DNA of 50,867 nucleotides from Planococcus circulans (GTDB lineage Bacteria; Bacillota; Bacilli; Bacillales_A; Planococcaceae). The stretch lies in assembly GCF_020023385.1 (NCBI RefSeq), contig NZ_JAIQCL010000016.1, positions 1-50,867 on the forward strand, written 5' to 3'. Below are positions 11,501 to 21,404 of the stretch, piece after piece. The position numbers were made by a program, and so were the translations under genes. A model generated the notes under the pieces. It did not search any database, was not told where the DNA came from, and worked only from the letters and a program-made list of their open reading frames with translations. Numbering within the stretch: position 1 is the first letter of the stretch; each line of letters begins with the position of its first letter.

Positions 11501-12237
11501 AACAGATTACGCAAACGGGTCTAACTGTTGAAAACGCGATATCTGAAGCATTAGAAAAACTCCAAGTTACACGTGAAGAAGTAGACATTAAAGTAATTCA
11601 GGAAGAGAAAAAGGGTTTTTTCGGCTTTGGTGCCAAAAAAGCAGAAGTTGAAATCACTGTAATTGAAAAAACCTCTCTTCCTGAAACAGAAAAAACAGCA
11701 GAAAATATTGTTGAAGTTCCGGAAAAGTCCGAAATTCTGCCTGAAAAAGAGGGACAAGAGGAAGAAATTCCTGCTGTTTCCAATGAACAGGCGATCCAAG
11801 AGACAAAAAATTACATTCAATCAATTGCTGAAGGCATGAAAATTGAAGATTTGTCGATTACACATGAACAACGCGGTAAAAAAGTGAATTTTTATCTGGA
11901 AAGCGAGAAAGTAGCCATGCTGATCGGCAAACGGGGACAAACCTTGAATTCCCTTCAGCAATTGGCTCAACTTGTGGCCAATAAATATTCAAACCAGTTT
12001 ATGATGGTTCAATTGGACGCTGAGAATTACCGGGAACGCCGCCAGGAGACGCTGGAGCAATTGGCGGATCGGATGGCGGACAAAGCGATTCGGACAGGTG
12101 GACGTGTGCAATTCGAACCGATGCCGTCTTACGAACGAAAAGTCATTCACCAAGCCTTATCAAGGCGTTTGGACATCGATACGTATTCGGAGGGGAAAGA
12201 TCCCAACCGTTATCTCGTGATTGAACCGCATAAATAA
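11497..12237 (+). CDS. khpB: RNA-binding protein KhpB (Jag/EloR)
   Basis: Three-domain RNA-binding protein of 246 residues. An N-terminal Jag_N domain (about 1-52) contains KKGFFGFGAKKAEVE, then comes an acidic Glu/Pro-rich linker (about 55-95). A KH domain with the GKRG loop and a C-terminal R3H domain (PSYERKVIHQAL, then SEGKDPNRYLVIEP) follow. In streptococci the family links RNA binding to cell elongation. The start is GTG within the yidC stop, preceded by AGGAGGGG. Confidence 0.94.
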   Translation: MKQITQTGLTVENAISEALEKLQVTREEVDIKVIQEEKKGFFGFGAKKAEVEITVIEKTSLPETEKTAENIVEVPEKSEILPEKEGQEEEIPAVSNEQAIQETKNYIQSIAEGMKIEDLSITHEQRGKKVNFYLESEKVAMLIGKRGQTLNSLQQLAQLVANKYSNQFMMVQLDAENYRERRQETLEQLADRMADKAIRTGGRVQFEPMPSYERKVIHQALSRRLDIDTYSEGKDPNRYLVIEPHK

Positions 12238-12243
12238 GTTGAA

Positions 12244-12268
12244 GCCCGCCATTTCGGCGGGCTTTTTT
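12244..12268 (+). terminator. khpB terminator
   Basis: GCCCGCC, a 5-base loop, GGCGGGC and a run of seven T residues a few bases after the khpB stop. Confidence 0.92.
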
Positions 12269-12369
12269 TATGCCGAATTGACGGAATTTATCAAAATGAA
12301 GTGCTGTGTCTTTTGATTTCAAGCGCTTTATGCTAATGTAGTATGTTAGAAAGCCATGTGCATTTACTG

Positions 12370-12467
12370 GTTGTCCACATGTGGACAACTTTTTTAAAGC
12401 AGAAAATAAAGTTATGAACATATATTGTAGCATTTTGGCTGCTGCGTTGCTTTGTTTGTTATCCACA
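12370..12467. promoter_or_regulatory. DnaA-box group upstream of mnmE
   Basis: A perfect 20-base palindrome (12370-12389, centre CCACATGTGG) places two DnaA-like boxes head to head: TTGTCCACA (12371-12379) and TGTGGACAA (12380-12388), each one mismatch from consensus. A perfect TTATCCACA lies at 12459-12467, 39 bases before the mnmE start. The palindrome is followed by six T residues, so a short hairpin terminator is an alternative reading. As I recall, B. subtilis has an oriC-proximal DnaA-box cluster before its mnmE homologue. Confidence 0.6.
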
Positions 12468-12505
12468 GGGCAGCGTTGCCGCTTTTCTTAAGAGGAGGGA
12501 ACATC

Positions 12506-13891
12506 ATGGATTTCGACACAATTGCTGCCATATCGACACCGAGCGGAGAAGGGGCAATCGCAATCGTCCGATTGAGTGGTCCGGAAGCTGTCGCCATTGC
12601 GGACAAACTATTCCGGGCTCCCAGCAACAAGGCGCTGGCTGCCCAAACGACCCATACCATCCATTACGGACATCTCGAAGATCCGGCGACAGGGGAAGTC
12701 GTAGAGGAAGTAATGGTATCGCTCATGAAAGCGCCCAAAACATTTACGCGTGAAGACGTCATTGAAATCAATTGCCACGGCGGAATTGTTTCAGTCAACC
12801 GGGTATTGGAATTGGCATTGCGTGCAGGAGCAAGACTTGCAGAGCCTGGCGAGTTCACCAAACGGGCATTTTTGAACGGCCGCATCGATCTGTCCCAGGC
12901 AGAAGCGGTCATGGACCTCATTCGCGCGAAGACGGACCGTGCCATGGATGTCGCACTCAATCAGATGGAAGGGCGGCTGTCAAAGCTGATTGGCACGCTG
13001 CGCCAGGCATTGCTGGAATCGATAGCCCAGATGGAAGTCAATATCGACTATCCGGAATATGACGACGTGGAGGAAATGACACGTCCGATCATGCTGGAAA
13101 AATCAAAATGGGTCCGTTCGGAAATCGATAAATTGCTTCAGACATCCTCACAAGGGAAAATCTTGAGAGAAGGGCTTTCTACCGTTATTTTGGGGCGCCC
13201 CAATGTCGGTAAATCTTCTCTATTGAACAGCCTTGTTCAGGAAAATAAAGCCATTGTTACAGAAATAGCGGGGACGACCCGTGATATAATAGAAGAATAC
13301 GTAAATGTTCGCGGTGTTCCGCTGCGTTTGGTCGATACCGCGGGAATTCGGGAAACAGAAGATATTGTCGAGCGGATCGGTGTTGAACGTTCACGAAAAG
13401 TACTGAAGGAAGCCGATTTGATTCTTTATGTCCTGAATTATGCAGAGGCACTCACTCCGGAAGATGAGCTTTTGTTTGAGGCCGTCAAGGATATGGACTA
13501 TATTGTCGTTATCAATAAAACCGATTTGCCTCAGAAAATCGACCTGGAGCAAGTGCAGAAACTGGCAGGCGATAAATTGCTGGTGACGACTTCTTTAATC
13601 GAAGAAGAAGGCATCGATCAGCTTGAAGAAGCCATTGCTGACCTGTTTTTCCAGGGAGAGATCGAAGCAGGGGACATGACCTATGTATCCAATGTGCGCC
13701 ATATCGCCTTGTTGCATCAGGCACACCAAACCATTTCAGATGCCATTGGAGCTGCGGAAATGGAAGTTCCCGTAGATATGATTCAAATTGACGTCACCCG
13801 AACTTGGGAGATTCTTGGTGAAATTATTGGGGATACCGCAGATGATGGCCTCCTGAACCAATTATTCTCGCAGTTCTGTCTAGGGAAATAA
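12506..13891 (+). CDS. mnmE: tRNA modification GTPase MnmE
   Basis: GTPase that, with MnmG, installs the aminomethyl-type group on wobble uridine 34. It has 461 residues: N-terminal tetrahydrofolate-binding domain, a helical domain, and an inserted G domain with G1 GRPNVGKS (230-237), DTAGI and NKTD. The C-terminal FCLGK (457-461) holds the conserved cysteine; the common form is CIGK. The ATG chosen follows AGAGGAGGG; an in-frame ATG 18 codons upstream overlaps the DnaA-box region and lacks a ribosome-binding site. mnmG follows 22 bases later. Confidence 0.97.
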   Translation: MDFDTIAAISTPSGEGAIAIVRLSGPEAVAIADKLFRAPSNKALAAQTTHTIHYGHLEDPATGEVVEEVMVSLMKAPKTFTREDVIEINCHGGIVSVNRVLELALRAGARLAEPGEFTKRAFLNGRIDLSQAEAVMDLIRAKTDRAMDVALNQMEGRLSKLIGTLRQALLESIAQMEVNIDYPEYDDVEEMTRPIMLEKSKWVRSEIDKLLQTSSQGKILREGLSTVILGRPNVGKSSLLNSLVQENKAIVTEIAGTTRDIIEEYVNVRGVPLRLVDTAGIRETEDIVERIGVERSRKVLKEADLILYVLNYAEALTPEDELLFEAVKDMDYIVVINKTDLPQKIDLEQVQKLAGDKLLVTTSLIEEEGIDQLEEAIADLFFQGEIEAGDMTYVSNVRHIALLHQAHQTISDAIGAAEMEVPVDMIQIDVTRTWEILGEIIGDTADDGLLNQLFSQFCLGK

Positions 13892-13913
13892 AACTCGAAG
13901 GGAATGAACGAAC

Positions 13914-15803
13914 ATGCCACAATACGAAGCAGGCACGTTCGATGTCATCGTCGTAGGAGCCGGACATGCAGGAGCGGAAGCTGCTCTTGCATCGGCACGG
14001 ATGGGCGCTAAAACGCTTGTTTTGACGATGAATCTGGATATGATCGCATTCATGCCATGCAACCCATCCATCGGTGGGCCAGCGAAAGGCATCGTTGTAC
14101 GTGAAATTGACGCACTTGGCGGAGCCATGGGACGCGTTATCGATAAAACACACATTCAAATGAGAATGTTGAATACAGCTAAAGGACCGGCAGTACGCGC
14201 ATTGCGTGCGCAAGCCGACAAAGTGCTCTATCAGCAGGAAATGAAACGCCTGATGGAAGAGGAACCGAATTTAACCTTGCATCAAGGAATAGCTGAAGAA
14301 TTAGTTGTCGAAGACGGCAAAATTCAAGGATTGCTCACACAAGTAGGGGGCATTTACCGTGCAAACTCAGTGGTCATCACAACCGGGACATTCCTGCGCG
14401 GTGAAGTCATCATAGGGGATCTGCGCTATTCAAGCGGGCCGAATAACCAGCAGCCGTCCATCAAATTGGCTGAAAATCTGGAAAAGCTCGGTTTTGAAAC
14501 GGTTCGTTTTAAAACCGGGACACCGCCGCGTGTCAACAGCAACAGCATTGACTACAGCAAAACCGAAATTCAGCCCGGCGACGATGTGCCGCGCGCGTTC
14601 GGCCATGAAACCACTGAATACATCACCGACCAGCTGCCATGCTGGCTCACTTACACAAACGAAAAAACGCATCAGATAATTGATGATAATCTGCACTTGT
14701 CCCCGATGTATTCCGGCATGATCAAAGGGACCGGACCGCGCTATTGTCCGTCGATCGAAGACAAAGTTGTCCGTTTCAATGATAAGCCACGCCACCAGAT
14801 CTTCCTGGAGCCGGAAGGCCGTAATACGCGTGAGGTTTACGTACAAGGCCTTTCAACCAGTTTGCCTGAACATGTGCAGCGGAAGCTTCTGGAATCGATT
14901 CCAGGGCTTGAGAAGGCTGAAATGATGCGTGCAGGTTATGCCATCGAATACGATGCCATCGTACCGACGCAATTATGGCCGACACTGGAGTCGAAACAGA
15001 TAGAAAATCTGTATACGGCAGGGCAGATCAACGGAACTTCCGGTTACGAAGAAGCAGCCGGCCAGGGACTGATGGCCGGTATCAACGCAGCCGCGAAAGT
15101 GCTTGGCAAAGAAGAAGTCATTCTGAGCCGTTCGGATGCGTATATCGGCGTACTGATCGATGATTTGGTGACAAAAGGGACGAATGAACCTTATCGTCTG
15201 TTGACTTCCCGTGCAGAATACCGGTTATTGCTGCGCCACGACAATGCAGATATGCGTTTAACGGAATTGGCTTATGCAATCGGTATGATCAAGGAAGAGC
15301 GCTATGAGAAGTTCCTTGCGAAAAAAGACCGCATTGAAGAAGAAATCAAACGCTTGAGAAGCATTATGATCAAGCCGAATGAACTTACCCAGCAGGTGAT
15401 CCGTGATGCAGGGGGCAGTGAATTGAAGGACGGCATTCGTGGAGCGGATCTGCTGAAACGCCCTGAAATGAACTACGATATGATTTCCCAGCTGACAGCT
15501 TCGCTCGTGGACCTTGAAGATGAAGTAAAAGAGCAAGTTGAAATTCATATCAAATATGAAGGCTATATCGAAAAATCATTGCAGCAAGTCGATAAACTTA
15601 AAAAAATGGAAAACAAAAAAATTCCCGAAAATATCGATTACCATGCGATTTCAGGAATTGCGACTGAAGCCCGCGGCAAACTTGCAGAAGTTCGTCCGTT
15701 GTCCATTGCACAGGCTTCCCGCATCTCCGGCGTAAATCCGGCTGACATATCCATCTTATTGGTGTATATTGAACAAGGAAAGATTGCGAAAATATCAGTT
15801 TGA
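13914..15803 (+). CDS. mnmG: tRNA uridine-5-carboxymethylaminomethyl modification enzyme MnmG (GidA)
   Basis: FAD-dependent partner of MnmE in wobble-uridine modification. The 629-residue protein has the N-terminal Rossmann motif [14 protein letters not shown] (glycines 15, 17, 20), the family signatures [11 protein letters not shown] and YCPSIEDK, and the [16 protein letters not shown] motif. The C-terminal helical region includes YEGYIEK. Length and order (mnmE-mnmG-rsmG) are standard. Confidence 0.98.
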   Translation: MPQYEAGTFDVIVVGAGHAGAEAALASARMGAKTLVLTMNLDMIAFMPCNPSIGGPAKGIVVREIDALGGAMGRVIDKTHIQMRMLNTAKGPAVRALRAQADKVLYQQEMKRLMEEEPNLTLHQGIAEELVVEDGKIQGLLTQVGGIYRANSVVITTGTFLRGEVIIGDLRYSSGPNNQQPSIKLAENLEKLGFETVRFKTGTPPRVNSNSIDYSKTEIQPGDDVPRAFGHETTEYITDQLPCWLTYTNEKTHQIIDDNLHLSPMYSGMIKGTGPRYCPSIEDKVVRFNDKPRHQIFLEPEGRNTREVYVQGLSTSLPEHVQRKLLESIPGLEKAEMMRAGYAIEYDAIVPTQLWPTLESKQIENLYTAGQINGTSGYEEAAGQGLMAGINAAAKVLGKEEVILSRSDAYIGVLIDDLVTKGTNEPYRLLTSRAEYRLLLRHDNADMRLTELAYAIGMIKEERYEKFLAKKDRIEEEIKRLRSIMIKPNELTQQVIRDAGGSELKDGIRGADLLKRPEMNYDMISQLTASLVDLEDEVKEQVEIHIKYEGYIEKSLQQVDKLKKMENKKIPENIDYHAISGIATEARGKLAEVRPLSIAQASRISGVNPADISILLVYIEQGKIAKISV

Positions 15804-15830
15804 TCTTAAAGGCATAAGCTAGACAACAAA

Positions 15831-15862
15831 ATGGGCTGGCTCACACCAGTCCATTTATCTTT
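15831..15862 (+). terminator. Possible mnmG terminator
   Basis: ATGGGCTGG and CCAGTCCAT pair with one G-U, closing a 6-base loop, followed by TTATCTTTT. The T tract is imperfect, so termination may be partial. Confidence 0.55.
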
Positions 15863-15897
15863 TACATAGAAAACCATAAAAGAGGGAGGAAGCCAGT

Positions 15898-16611
15898 TTG
15901 AATGAACAACAGTTTAAAGATGCCCTCAGTGAAAAAGGGATCCTCTTGACCAATGATCAGCTGGAGCAGTTCCGGATCTACTACAAGGAATTGGTCGAAT
16001 GGAATGAAAAAATGAACCTTACAGCAATCACAGAGCAACCAGCTGTTTACTTAAAACACTTCTATGACTCCATTACTGCAGCGTTTTATTTGGACTTTAC
16101 AAAATCAATGAAGCTTTGTGACGTCGGTGCCGGTGCAGGATTCCCCAGTATCCCACTTAAAATCTGTTTTCCCCATATCGAAATTACGATTGTGGATTCC
16201 TTGAACAAACGCATTCAGTTTCTGGAGCATTTGAGCGGGGAACTTGGACTTACAAAAGTACAGTTCGTCCACTCGAGGGCAGAAGATTTTGGTCAGTCCA
16301 TTCACCGTGAAAGCTATGACTTAGTGACCGCACGTGCCGTAGCCCGTTTGTCAGTCCTGGCGGAATTATGTGTCCCTCTTGTTAAAAAAGGCGGAGTTTT
16401 TGCAGCCATGAAAGCTGCATCTGCAGCCGATGAGTTGGATGATGCAGAAAAAGCTTTGCAAAAGCTGGGTGTTAAGCTGGAAGCTGTCCATTCATTCCTG
16501 TTGCCGATGGAAGAAAGCGAACGCTATATCCAAGTCTTTAAAAAGTTCAAAGAAACACCAAAGAAATACCCGCGGAAAGCTGGAGTTCCAAACAAGTCGC
16601 CAATCTCTTAA
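15898..16611 (+). CDS. rsmG: 16S rRNA (guanine527-N7)-methyltransferase RsmG (GidB)
   Basis: SAM-dependent methyltransferase modifying G527 in the 530 loop of 16S rRNA; loss of RsmG gives low-level streptomycin resistance in several bacteria. The 237 residues include the SAM-binding motif [16 protein letters not shown] (around residue 75-90) and [10 protein letters not shown]. The start is TTG, after an AGGGAGGA ribosome-binding site. The stop codon is immediately followed by a parS site. Confidence 0.96.
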   Translation: MNEQQFKDALSEKGILLTNDQLEQFRIYYKELVEWNEKMNLTAITEQPAVYLKHFYDSITAAFYLDFTKSMKLCDVGAGAGFPSIPLKICFPHIEITIVDSLNKRIQFLEHLSGELGLTKVQFVHSRAEDFGQSIHRESYDLVTARAVARLSVLAELCVPLVKKGGVFAAMKAASAADELDDAEKALQKLGVKLEAVHSFLLPMEESERYIQVFKKFKETPKKYPRKAGVPNKSPIS

Positions 16612-16627
16612 TGTTTCACGTGGAACA
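16612..16627. promoter_or_regulatory. parS: parS site (rsmG-noc gap)
   Basis: TGTTTCACGTGGAACA is, on the other strand, TGTTCCACGTGAAACA, identical to the 16-base Bacillus parS consensus. It starts the base after the rsmG stop codon. ParB would nucleate here and spread. Confidence 0.9.
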
Positions 16628-16699
16628 TTTTACTGCCAAGGGAATATGAGTGATAAAGATTCAGCAGCTAAGTGAGCTTGTAAAAGGTGGTGCTTGAGG

Positions 16700-17566
16700 A
16701 TGAAAAGTCCTTTTTCACGTTTCTTCGGAGGCGGCGATAAAGCAAATGAGACAGCGAAGAAAGAAGCGGCTGAACACAAGACTTCAGAAGAAGTCATGAA
16801 ATTGCCGCTCGACAAAATACATGCCAATAAATATCAGCCTAGAACGGTTTTTGATCAAGAGAAGATTGAAGAATTAGCCAGGACCATCCATGTCCATGGA
16901 GTGATTCAACCGATTGTGGTCAGAAAATCCGTAAATGAAGGCGAATACGAAATCATTGCGGGAGAACGTCGTTTCCGTGCCATGAAATCACTTGATTGGA
17001 CAGAAGTTCCGGCAATCATCCGGAACTTGAGCGACAAAGAAACGGCTTCTATTGCGTTAATCGAAAATCTTCAGCGCGAAGAACTTACTTCTATAGAAGA
17101 GGCGCATGCCTATCAAAATCTATTGGAGATCCAAGAGATTACGCAGGAAGCATTGGCGCAGCGTCTTGGCAAAGGACAGTCCACAGTGGCCAATAAGCTG
17201 CGGCTGTTGAAACTTCCGGAAGAAATTCAGACCGCATTACTGAACAGGTTGTTAACGGAACGGCATGCCAGAGCCCTTTTAAAGGTGAAAGATGCAGACC
17301 AGCAGAAAAAGCTGTTCGATGAAACCGTTGAAGAAAAATTAAATGTAAAGCAATTGGAAATGAAAGTGAGTAAATTGCTGACGGCCGAACCGAAAAAGTC
17401 GAAAGCGCGTAGAAAAGCGGTCAGCCGGGACATGCGGATTGCGATGAACACCATTAAAGAATCATTGAACATGGTTTCTAAAAGCGGAATTGATTTGACT
17501 GCTGAGGAAGAAGAACATGAAGAATATTATCAAATCACTGTAAAAATTCCGAAAAAGAAATCATGA
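16700..17566 (+). CDS. noc: Nucleoid occlusion protein Noc
   Basis: ParB-family CTPase that binds Noc sites, spreads, and blocks FtsZ-ring assembly over the nucleoid. The N-terminal amphipathic membrane-targeting stretch [12 protein letters not shown] is typical. The CTP-binding boxes ([19 protein letters not shown]) and a helix-turn-helix ([17 protein letters not shown]) follow. The 288-residue form starts at the ATG; a TTG two codons upstream (16694) is also in frame, but the ATG matches the B. subtilis start. The C terminus ends [10 protein letters not shown]. It ends in its own terminator rather than running into parA. Confidence 0.95.
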   Translation: MKSPFSRFFGGGDKANETAKKEAAEHKTSEEVMKLPLDKIHANKYQPRTVFDQEKIEELARTIHVHGVIQPIVVRKSVNEGEYEIIAGERRFRAMKSLDWTEVPAIIRNLSDKETASIALIENLQREELTSIEEAHAYQNLLEIQEITQEALAQRLGKGQSTVANKLRLLKLPEEIQTALLNRLLTERHARALLKVKDADQQKKLFDETVEEKLNVKQLEMKVSKLLTAEPKKSKARRKAVSRDMRIAMNTIKESLNMVSKSGIDLTAEEEEHEEYYQITVKIPKKKS

Positions 17567-17570
17567 AGCG

Positions 17571-17597
17571 CTCTTTCCGTATGGAAAGAGTTTTTTT
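17571..17597 (+). terminator. noc terminator
   Basis: CTCTTTCC, a 4-base loop, GGAAAGAG and seven T residues, directly after noc. Confidence 0.92.
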
Positions 17598-17721
17598 AAT
17601 GGCTTTGCCATCGTATTGTTGAAAAATTTTGATACAATAAGAAAATGGAAGCCTAATAGAATAGCTAAAACAACGGTTCCGCAGTAAAATGAAGAGAGTA
17701 TCAAAGAAAGTTGGTGCAAGT

Positions 17722-18483
17722 GTGGGTAGAACTATTGCGATCGCCAATCAAAAGGGCGGCGTAGGAAAAACAACGTCTTCAGTGAACTTAAGTGCCTGCC
17801 TTGCTTATTTAGGCAAAAAAGTTCTGTTAATAGATATCGATCCTCAAGGAAATGCCACCAGTGGAGTGGGGGTAAACAAAGGGGATGTCGATCAATGCAT
17901 CTACGAAGTTTTGATTGATGATGTGGATGTTAAAAGCACGATCATGGAAACAAAAGTAGAAAATTTGCATGTGGTCCCTGCAACAATTTCCCTGGCAGGA
18001 GCTGAAATTGAATTGGTTTCCACCATTTCGAGAGAAGCCCGCCTGAAAAATGCTCTGGAAGAAGTCAAAGATATGTACGATTACATAATCATTGATTGTC
18101 CACCGTCTTTGGGGTTGTTGACCTTAAATTCATTGACAGCTTCGGATGCCATCATTATTCCAGTGCAATGTGAATACTATGCGTTAGAAGGACTAAGCCA
18201 ATTATTAAGTACTATTCGCTTAGTGCAAAAGCATTTAAATCATGATTTAATGATTGATGGTGTGTTGTTGACCATGCTGGATGCTCGGACTAATTTGGGG
18301 ATTCAAGTTATTGAAGAAGTGAAAAAGTACTTCCAGGACAAAGTCTATAAAACAATCATTCCAAGAAATGTGAGATTGAGCGAAGCACCAAGCCATGGAG
18401 AGCCAATTATCATCTATGATCCAAAATCCAGAGGCGCAGAAGTGTATTTAGAATTGGCGAAGGAAGTGATTCATAATGGCTAA
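17722..18483 (+). CDS. parA: Chromosome partitioning ATPase ParA (Soj)
   Basis: Walker-type ATPase that regulates DnaA and, with ParB, origin segregation. It has the deviant Walker A KGGVGKTTSSVNL and the DIDPQGNATSG and IIDCPPSLGLL motifs. I chose the GTG start, which gives 253 residues, the length of B. subtilis Soj, and is preceded by AAAGTTGGTG. An in-frame ATG 11 codons upstream (17689) lacks a ribosome-binding site. It overlaps parB by eight bases. Confidence 0.95.
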   Translation: MGRTIAIANQKGGVGKTTSSVNLSACLAYLGKKVLLIDIDPQGNATSGVGVNKGDVDQCIYEVLIDDVDVKSTIMETKVENLHVVPATISLAGAEIELVSTISREARLKNALEEVKDMYDYIIIDCPPSLGLLTLNSLTASDAIIIPVQCEYYALEGLSQLLSTIRLVQKHLNHDLMIDGVLLTMLDARTNLGIQVIEEVKKYFQDKVYKTIIPRNVRLSEAPSHGEPIIIYDPKSRGAEVYLELAKEVIHNG

Positions 18484-19309
18484 AGGATTGGGAAAAGGCA
18501 TTAACGCGTTGTTTCCGGGCGAAACAATCAACGAAGCGGATAAAGTAAACCAGATAAGCGTCAGCAAAATTGGAGCAAACCCATACCAGCCACGTAAAAA
18601 TTTCGACCAGGCAGCTTTGGAAGAATTGGCGGAATCCATTAAAGAACACGGAATTTTACAACCGATTGTTGTAAGAAAAAAAGGCGAAAAATACGAACTA
18701 GTCGTTGGCGAACGCCGTTTCCGTGCTGCTAAATTGATCAAATTAAAAGAGGTTCCGGCCATCATTAAAGAACTGACAGACCAACAGATGATGGAACTTG
18801 CTATATTAGAAAACCTTCAACGGGAAGATTTAACCCCGATTGAAGAAGCGGAAGCTTACCAGAAACTAATGGAAGCCCTGAATTTGACGCAAGAGCAACT
18901 TGCTTTCCGTTTAGGGAAAAGTCGGCCTCATATCGCCAACCATGTGCGTTTGTTGGCATTGCCTGAAAATGTACGTACACTCATTTCCGATAAGCAATTG
19001 TCTATGGGACATGGGCGGACGCTATTAGGTTTAAGAAGCAAAAAGCTTATTCCTGAAACAGCGGAAAAAGTGGTTAAGGAAAATTTGAATGTCCGCCAGC
19101 TGGAGAATTTGGTGCAGCGTTTAAATGAAGATGTTCCACGTGAAACAATCGAGAAAAAGAAAGATCTTTTTATAGAAGAAAAACAATCGGAACTCCGAGA
19201 TCGTTTTGGCACGAAAGTTCAAATCAAGAAAAACAAGAACAAAGGGAAGATAGAAATTGAGTTTTTCTCAGAAGACGATTTGGAACGGATTTTAGAGTTG
19301 CTAAGCTGA
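18476..19309 (+). CDS. parB: Chromosome partitioning protein ParB (Spo0J)
   Basis: CTP-dependent DNA clamp that loads at parS and recruits SMC to origins. The 277 residues begin MAKGLGKGINALF, carry GILQPIVVRKK and GERRFRAAKL (CTP-binding), the helix-turn-helix QLAFRLGKSRPHIANH, and a C-terminal dimerisation domain. The start overlaps the end of parA. A perfect parS lies inside the gene (19132-19147), as in B. subtilis. Unlike B. subtilis, no yyaC-type gene follows. Confidence 0.97.
   Translation: MAKGLGKGINALFPGETINEADKVNQISVSKIGANPYQPRKNFDQAALEELAESIKEHGILQPIVVRKKGEKYELVVGERRFRAAKLIKLKEVPAIIKELTDQQMMELAILENLQREDLTPIEEAEAYQKLMEALNLTQEQLAFRLGKSRPHIANHVRLLALPENVRTLISDKQLSMGHGRTLLGLRSKKLIPETAEKVVKENLNVRQLENLVQRLNEDVPRETIEKKKDLFIEEKQSELRDRFGTKVQIKKNKNKGKIEIEFFSEDDLERILELLS
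19132..19147. promoter_or_regulatory. parS: parS site inside parB
   Basis: TGTTCCACGTGAAACA, a perfect match to the Bacillus parS consensus, coding for part of DVPRETI in ParB. The same site inside the same gene is known in B. subtilis. Confidence 0.95.
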
Positions 19310-19315
19310 CGAGTG

Positions 19316-19350
19316 CCTATTTCCCGGAAAAGGGAAATAGGTTCTGTTTT
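19316..19350 (+). terminator. parB terminator
   Basis: A perfect 10-bp stem CCTATTTCCC / GGGAAATAGG with a 6-base loop, then TTCTGTTTTT. The left arm plus loop also resembles a Noc-binding site at 12 of 14 positions (see findings). Confidence 0.85.
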
Positions 19351-19470
19351 TGAGAAGTGAAATAATAAAGGATTTAAAAAGCGCTCGAAGAAAACGTTGA
19401 ATTCTCTTTCAAAAGAGGGAGAAGAGAGATTTTCCGTAAACGAAGTGCAATGTGAGAGAGGAGAAATGCA

Positions 19471-20184
19471 ATGGTTCTCTTAGGGACATTGATAAATGCT
19501 ATTTTGATTGTAGTGGGAACCATTCTTGGAAGAGCTCTCCGCAATATTCCTGAAAAGATGAAGGAGACCGTCATGTATGTGATTGGCCTGGCGGTGGTTG
19601 TACTTGGTTTGCAGATGGGATTTGAAAGCCAGAACTTCGTCATTGTCATCATCAGTTTAGTGCTGGGAACAGTCATTGGAGAATGGATGGATCTAGAAGG
19701 CAAACTGAATGGATTCGGTCACTCCATTGAACGAATGTTAGGAGCGAAAGAAAGTAAAGGCAGCCTTGCTCAAGGGTTTGTAACAGCCACTTTAATATTT
19801 GTCATTGGAGCAATGGGAATCATTGGTGCGATGGAAAGTGGACTGAGCAATGAGCATGGCGTCCTGATTTCCAAAGGAATCATTGATGGATTCACCTCTA
19901 TTGTGTTGGCTTCCACGCTTGGCATCGGTGTTTTGCTATCAGCAATTCCTGTATTTGTATACCAAGGATTGATTGCCTTGTTTGCAACTCAAATCAGTTT
20001 GGTGATTCCAGATGCGGCACTGGATATGTTCATTATGGAAATGAGCGCAACTGGTGGAGTCATGATTGCTGCCATTGGATTGAATATGATGGGCGTGACG
20101 AAAATCAGAGTCGCAAATCTATTGCCGGGAATATTGGTTGTTGGAATAGTGGTTACGATTATCTATAAATTTAATTTGATGTAA
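19471..20184 (+). CDS. DUF554 family membrane protein
   Basis: A hydrophobic 237-residue protein with about six to seven predicted membrane segments, rich in Gly, Ile and Val. It has the DUF554 pattern (N-terminal LGTLINAILIVVGTILG, then GTVIGEWMDLEGKLNG; a central FVIGAMGIIGA). The family (B. subtilis YdfK-like) has no firmly known function; transport is often suggested. The ATG follows GAGAGGAGAAA. The MscS gene starts 20 bases later, and a DUF951 gene follows, so the three may be cotranscribed. Confidence 0.85.
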   Translation: MVLLGTLINAILIVVGTILGRALRNIPEKMKETVMYVIGLAVVVLGLQMGFESQNFVIVIISLVLGTVIGEWMDLEGKLNGFGHSIERMLGAKESKGSLAQGFVTATLIFVIGAMGIIGAMESGLSNEHGVLISKGIIDGFTSIVLASTLGIGVLLSAIPVFVYQGLIALFATQISLVIPDAALDMFIMEMSATGGVMIAAIGLNMMGVTKIRVANLLPGILVVGIVVTIIYKFNLM

Positions 20185-20203
20185 GTGCAGGGAAGGTGAA
20201 AGA

Positions 20204-21094
20204 GTGAACATTGAAAAAATGACACAACGAATTATAGGCGTACTATCGGATGAGGCAATGTGGATGGACCTGGTCATCATCTTTTTGAAAGTCGTCTTGA
20301 TTACCATAGCCGCGGTTGTCCTAGTGAAAGTCTTGCGTGTCTTGATACGGAAAACTTTTTCCGTACGCATCAAAGGTCCGCTCCTTTATAACGAACGGAG
20401 ACAGCAAACCTTATCAAAGTTATTGTCCAATGTAGTAGCGTATGTTGTGTATTTCATAGCGGCAGTTTCTATTCTGTCGACGTTTACCATCGACATTACC
20501 GGTTTGATCGCCGGAGCCGGGGTGCTGGGCTTAGCCGTTGGTTTCGGTGCACAGAACCTGGTGCGCGATGTAATCACCGGATTTTTCATTATTTTTGAAG
20601 ACCAATTTTCGGTGGGGGACTATGTACGCGTTGGTGTCGCCGAAGGGACCGTGGAAGAGATCGGATTACGGACGACAAAAGTGAAGGCTTGGACGGGCGA
20701 ATTGTTTATCTTTCCGAATGGCACGATCACGGACGTTGTAAACTTCTCGATTCACAATTCCATTGCGGTGGTCGATGTCAATATTTCCTATGAATCGGAC
20801 ATCACGCGTGTGGAAAGCTTGATTATGGAATTTCTGGACACCTTGCAGGATCGATACGAACAAATCATCAAACCTGCAGAATTGCTGGGGGTACAAAACC
20901 TGACAACGACTGAAATCGTTATGCGAATTACAGCAGAAACCTTGCCGATGCAGCACTTTGCTGTGGCTAGAGGAATGCGCCGCGATCTGAAGGACTTCCT
21001 GGATCAACGCGGCGTCGAGATTCCGTATCCGCGGATGGTTATGATGCAGCGGAATCCTGAAGAAGCTGCACCAGCCAAAAGTGCGAAAACTTAA
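20204..21094 (+). CDS. Small-conductance mechanosensitive channel (MscS family)
   Basis: Channel that opens under membrane tension to release solutes on hypo-osmotic shock. Its 296 residues show three N-terminal membrane helices, the pore helix (GAGVLGLAVGFGAQNLVRD), then the conserved FFIIFEDQFSVGDYVRVG beta-domain entry and FPNGTITDVVNFS. The C terminus is soluble. The GTG start follows GGAAGGTGA. It sits between the DUF554 and DUF951 genes. Confidence 0.94.
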   Translation: MNIEKMTQRIIGVLSDEAMWMDLVIIFLKVVLITIAAVVLVKVLRVLIRKTFSVRIKGPLLYNERRQQTLSKLLSNVVAYVVYFIAAVSILSTFTIDITGLIAGAGVLGLAVGFGAQNLVRDVITGFFIIFEDQFSVGDYVRVGVAEGTVEEIGLRTTKVKAWTGELFIFPNGTITDVVNFSIHNSIAVVDVNISYESDITRVESLIMEFLDTLQDRYEQIIKPAELLGVQNLTTTEIVMRITAETLPMQHFAVARGMRRDLKDFLDQRGVEIPYPRMVMMQRNPEEAAPAKSAKT

Positions 21095-21115
21095 TGGATA
21101 GAAGGAGGCCGACTC

Positions 21116-21316
21116 ATGGAAATGAAGGAGTTTGGACTGAACGATATAGTTGAAATGAAAAAAGGCCATCCATGTGGAGCCAATGCCTGGAAGATTATTC
21201 GTATGGGGGCTGACGTCCGGATTAAATGTGAGGGTTGCCAGCACAGTGTGATGCTGCCGCGTATGGAATTCAATAAGAAGATGAAAAAAGTTTTAGTTAA
21301 AGCCGAAGCGGAATGA
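21116..21316 (+). CDS. DUF951 small protein (YyzM-like)
   Basis: A 66-residue protein with HPCGANAW, then RMGADVRIKCEGCQH and MLPRMEF. These match the DUF951 family, represented in B. subtilis by YyzM in the same neighbourhood before ychF. One Cys in HPCG and two more in KCEGC suggest metal binding; this is inference, and the function is unknown. The ATG follows GAAGGAGG. Confidence 0.88.
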   Translation: MEMKEFGLNDIVEMKKGHPCGANAWKIIRMGADVRIKCEGCQHSVMLPRMEFNKKMKKVLVKAEAE

Positions 21317-21320
21317 AAAA

Positions 21321-21349
21321 TGGACAATTCGGGTTTTCATTCCTATAAT
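21321..21349 (+). promoter_or_regulatory. ychF promoter
   Basis: TGGACA, a 17-base spacer and consensus TATAAT, ending about 55 bases before the ychF start codon. Confidence 0.75.
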
Positions 21350-21404
21350 GGAATGGTTGTGTAAAAAATAATTCGTTTTATATAGAGGAAAGGTTGTGCA
21401 TCCT

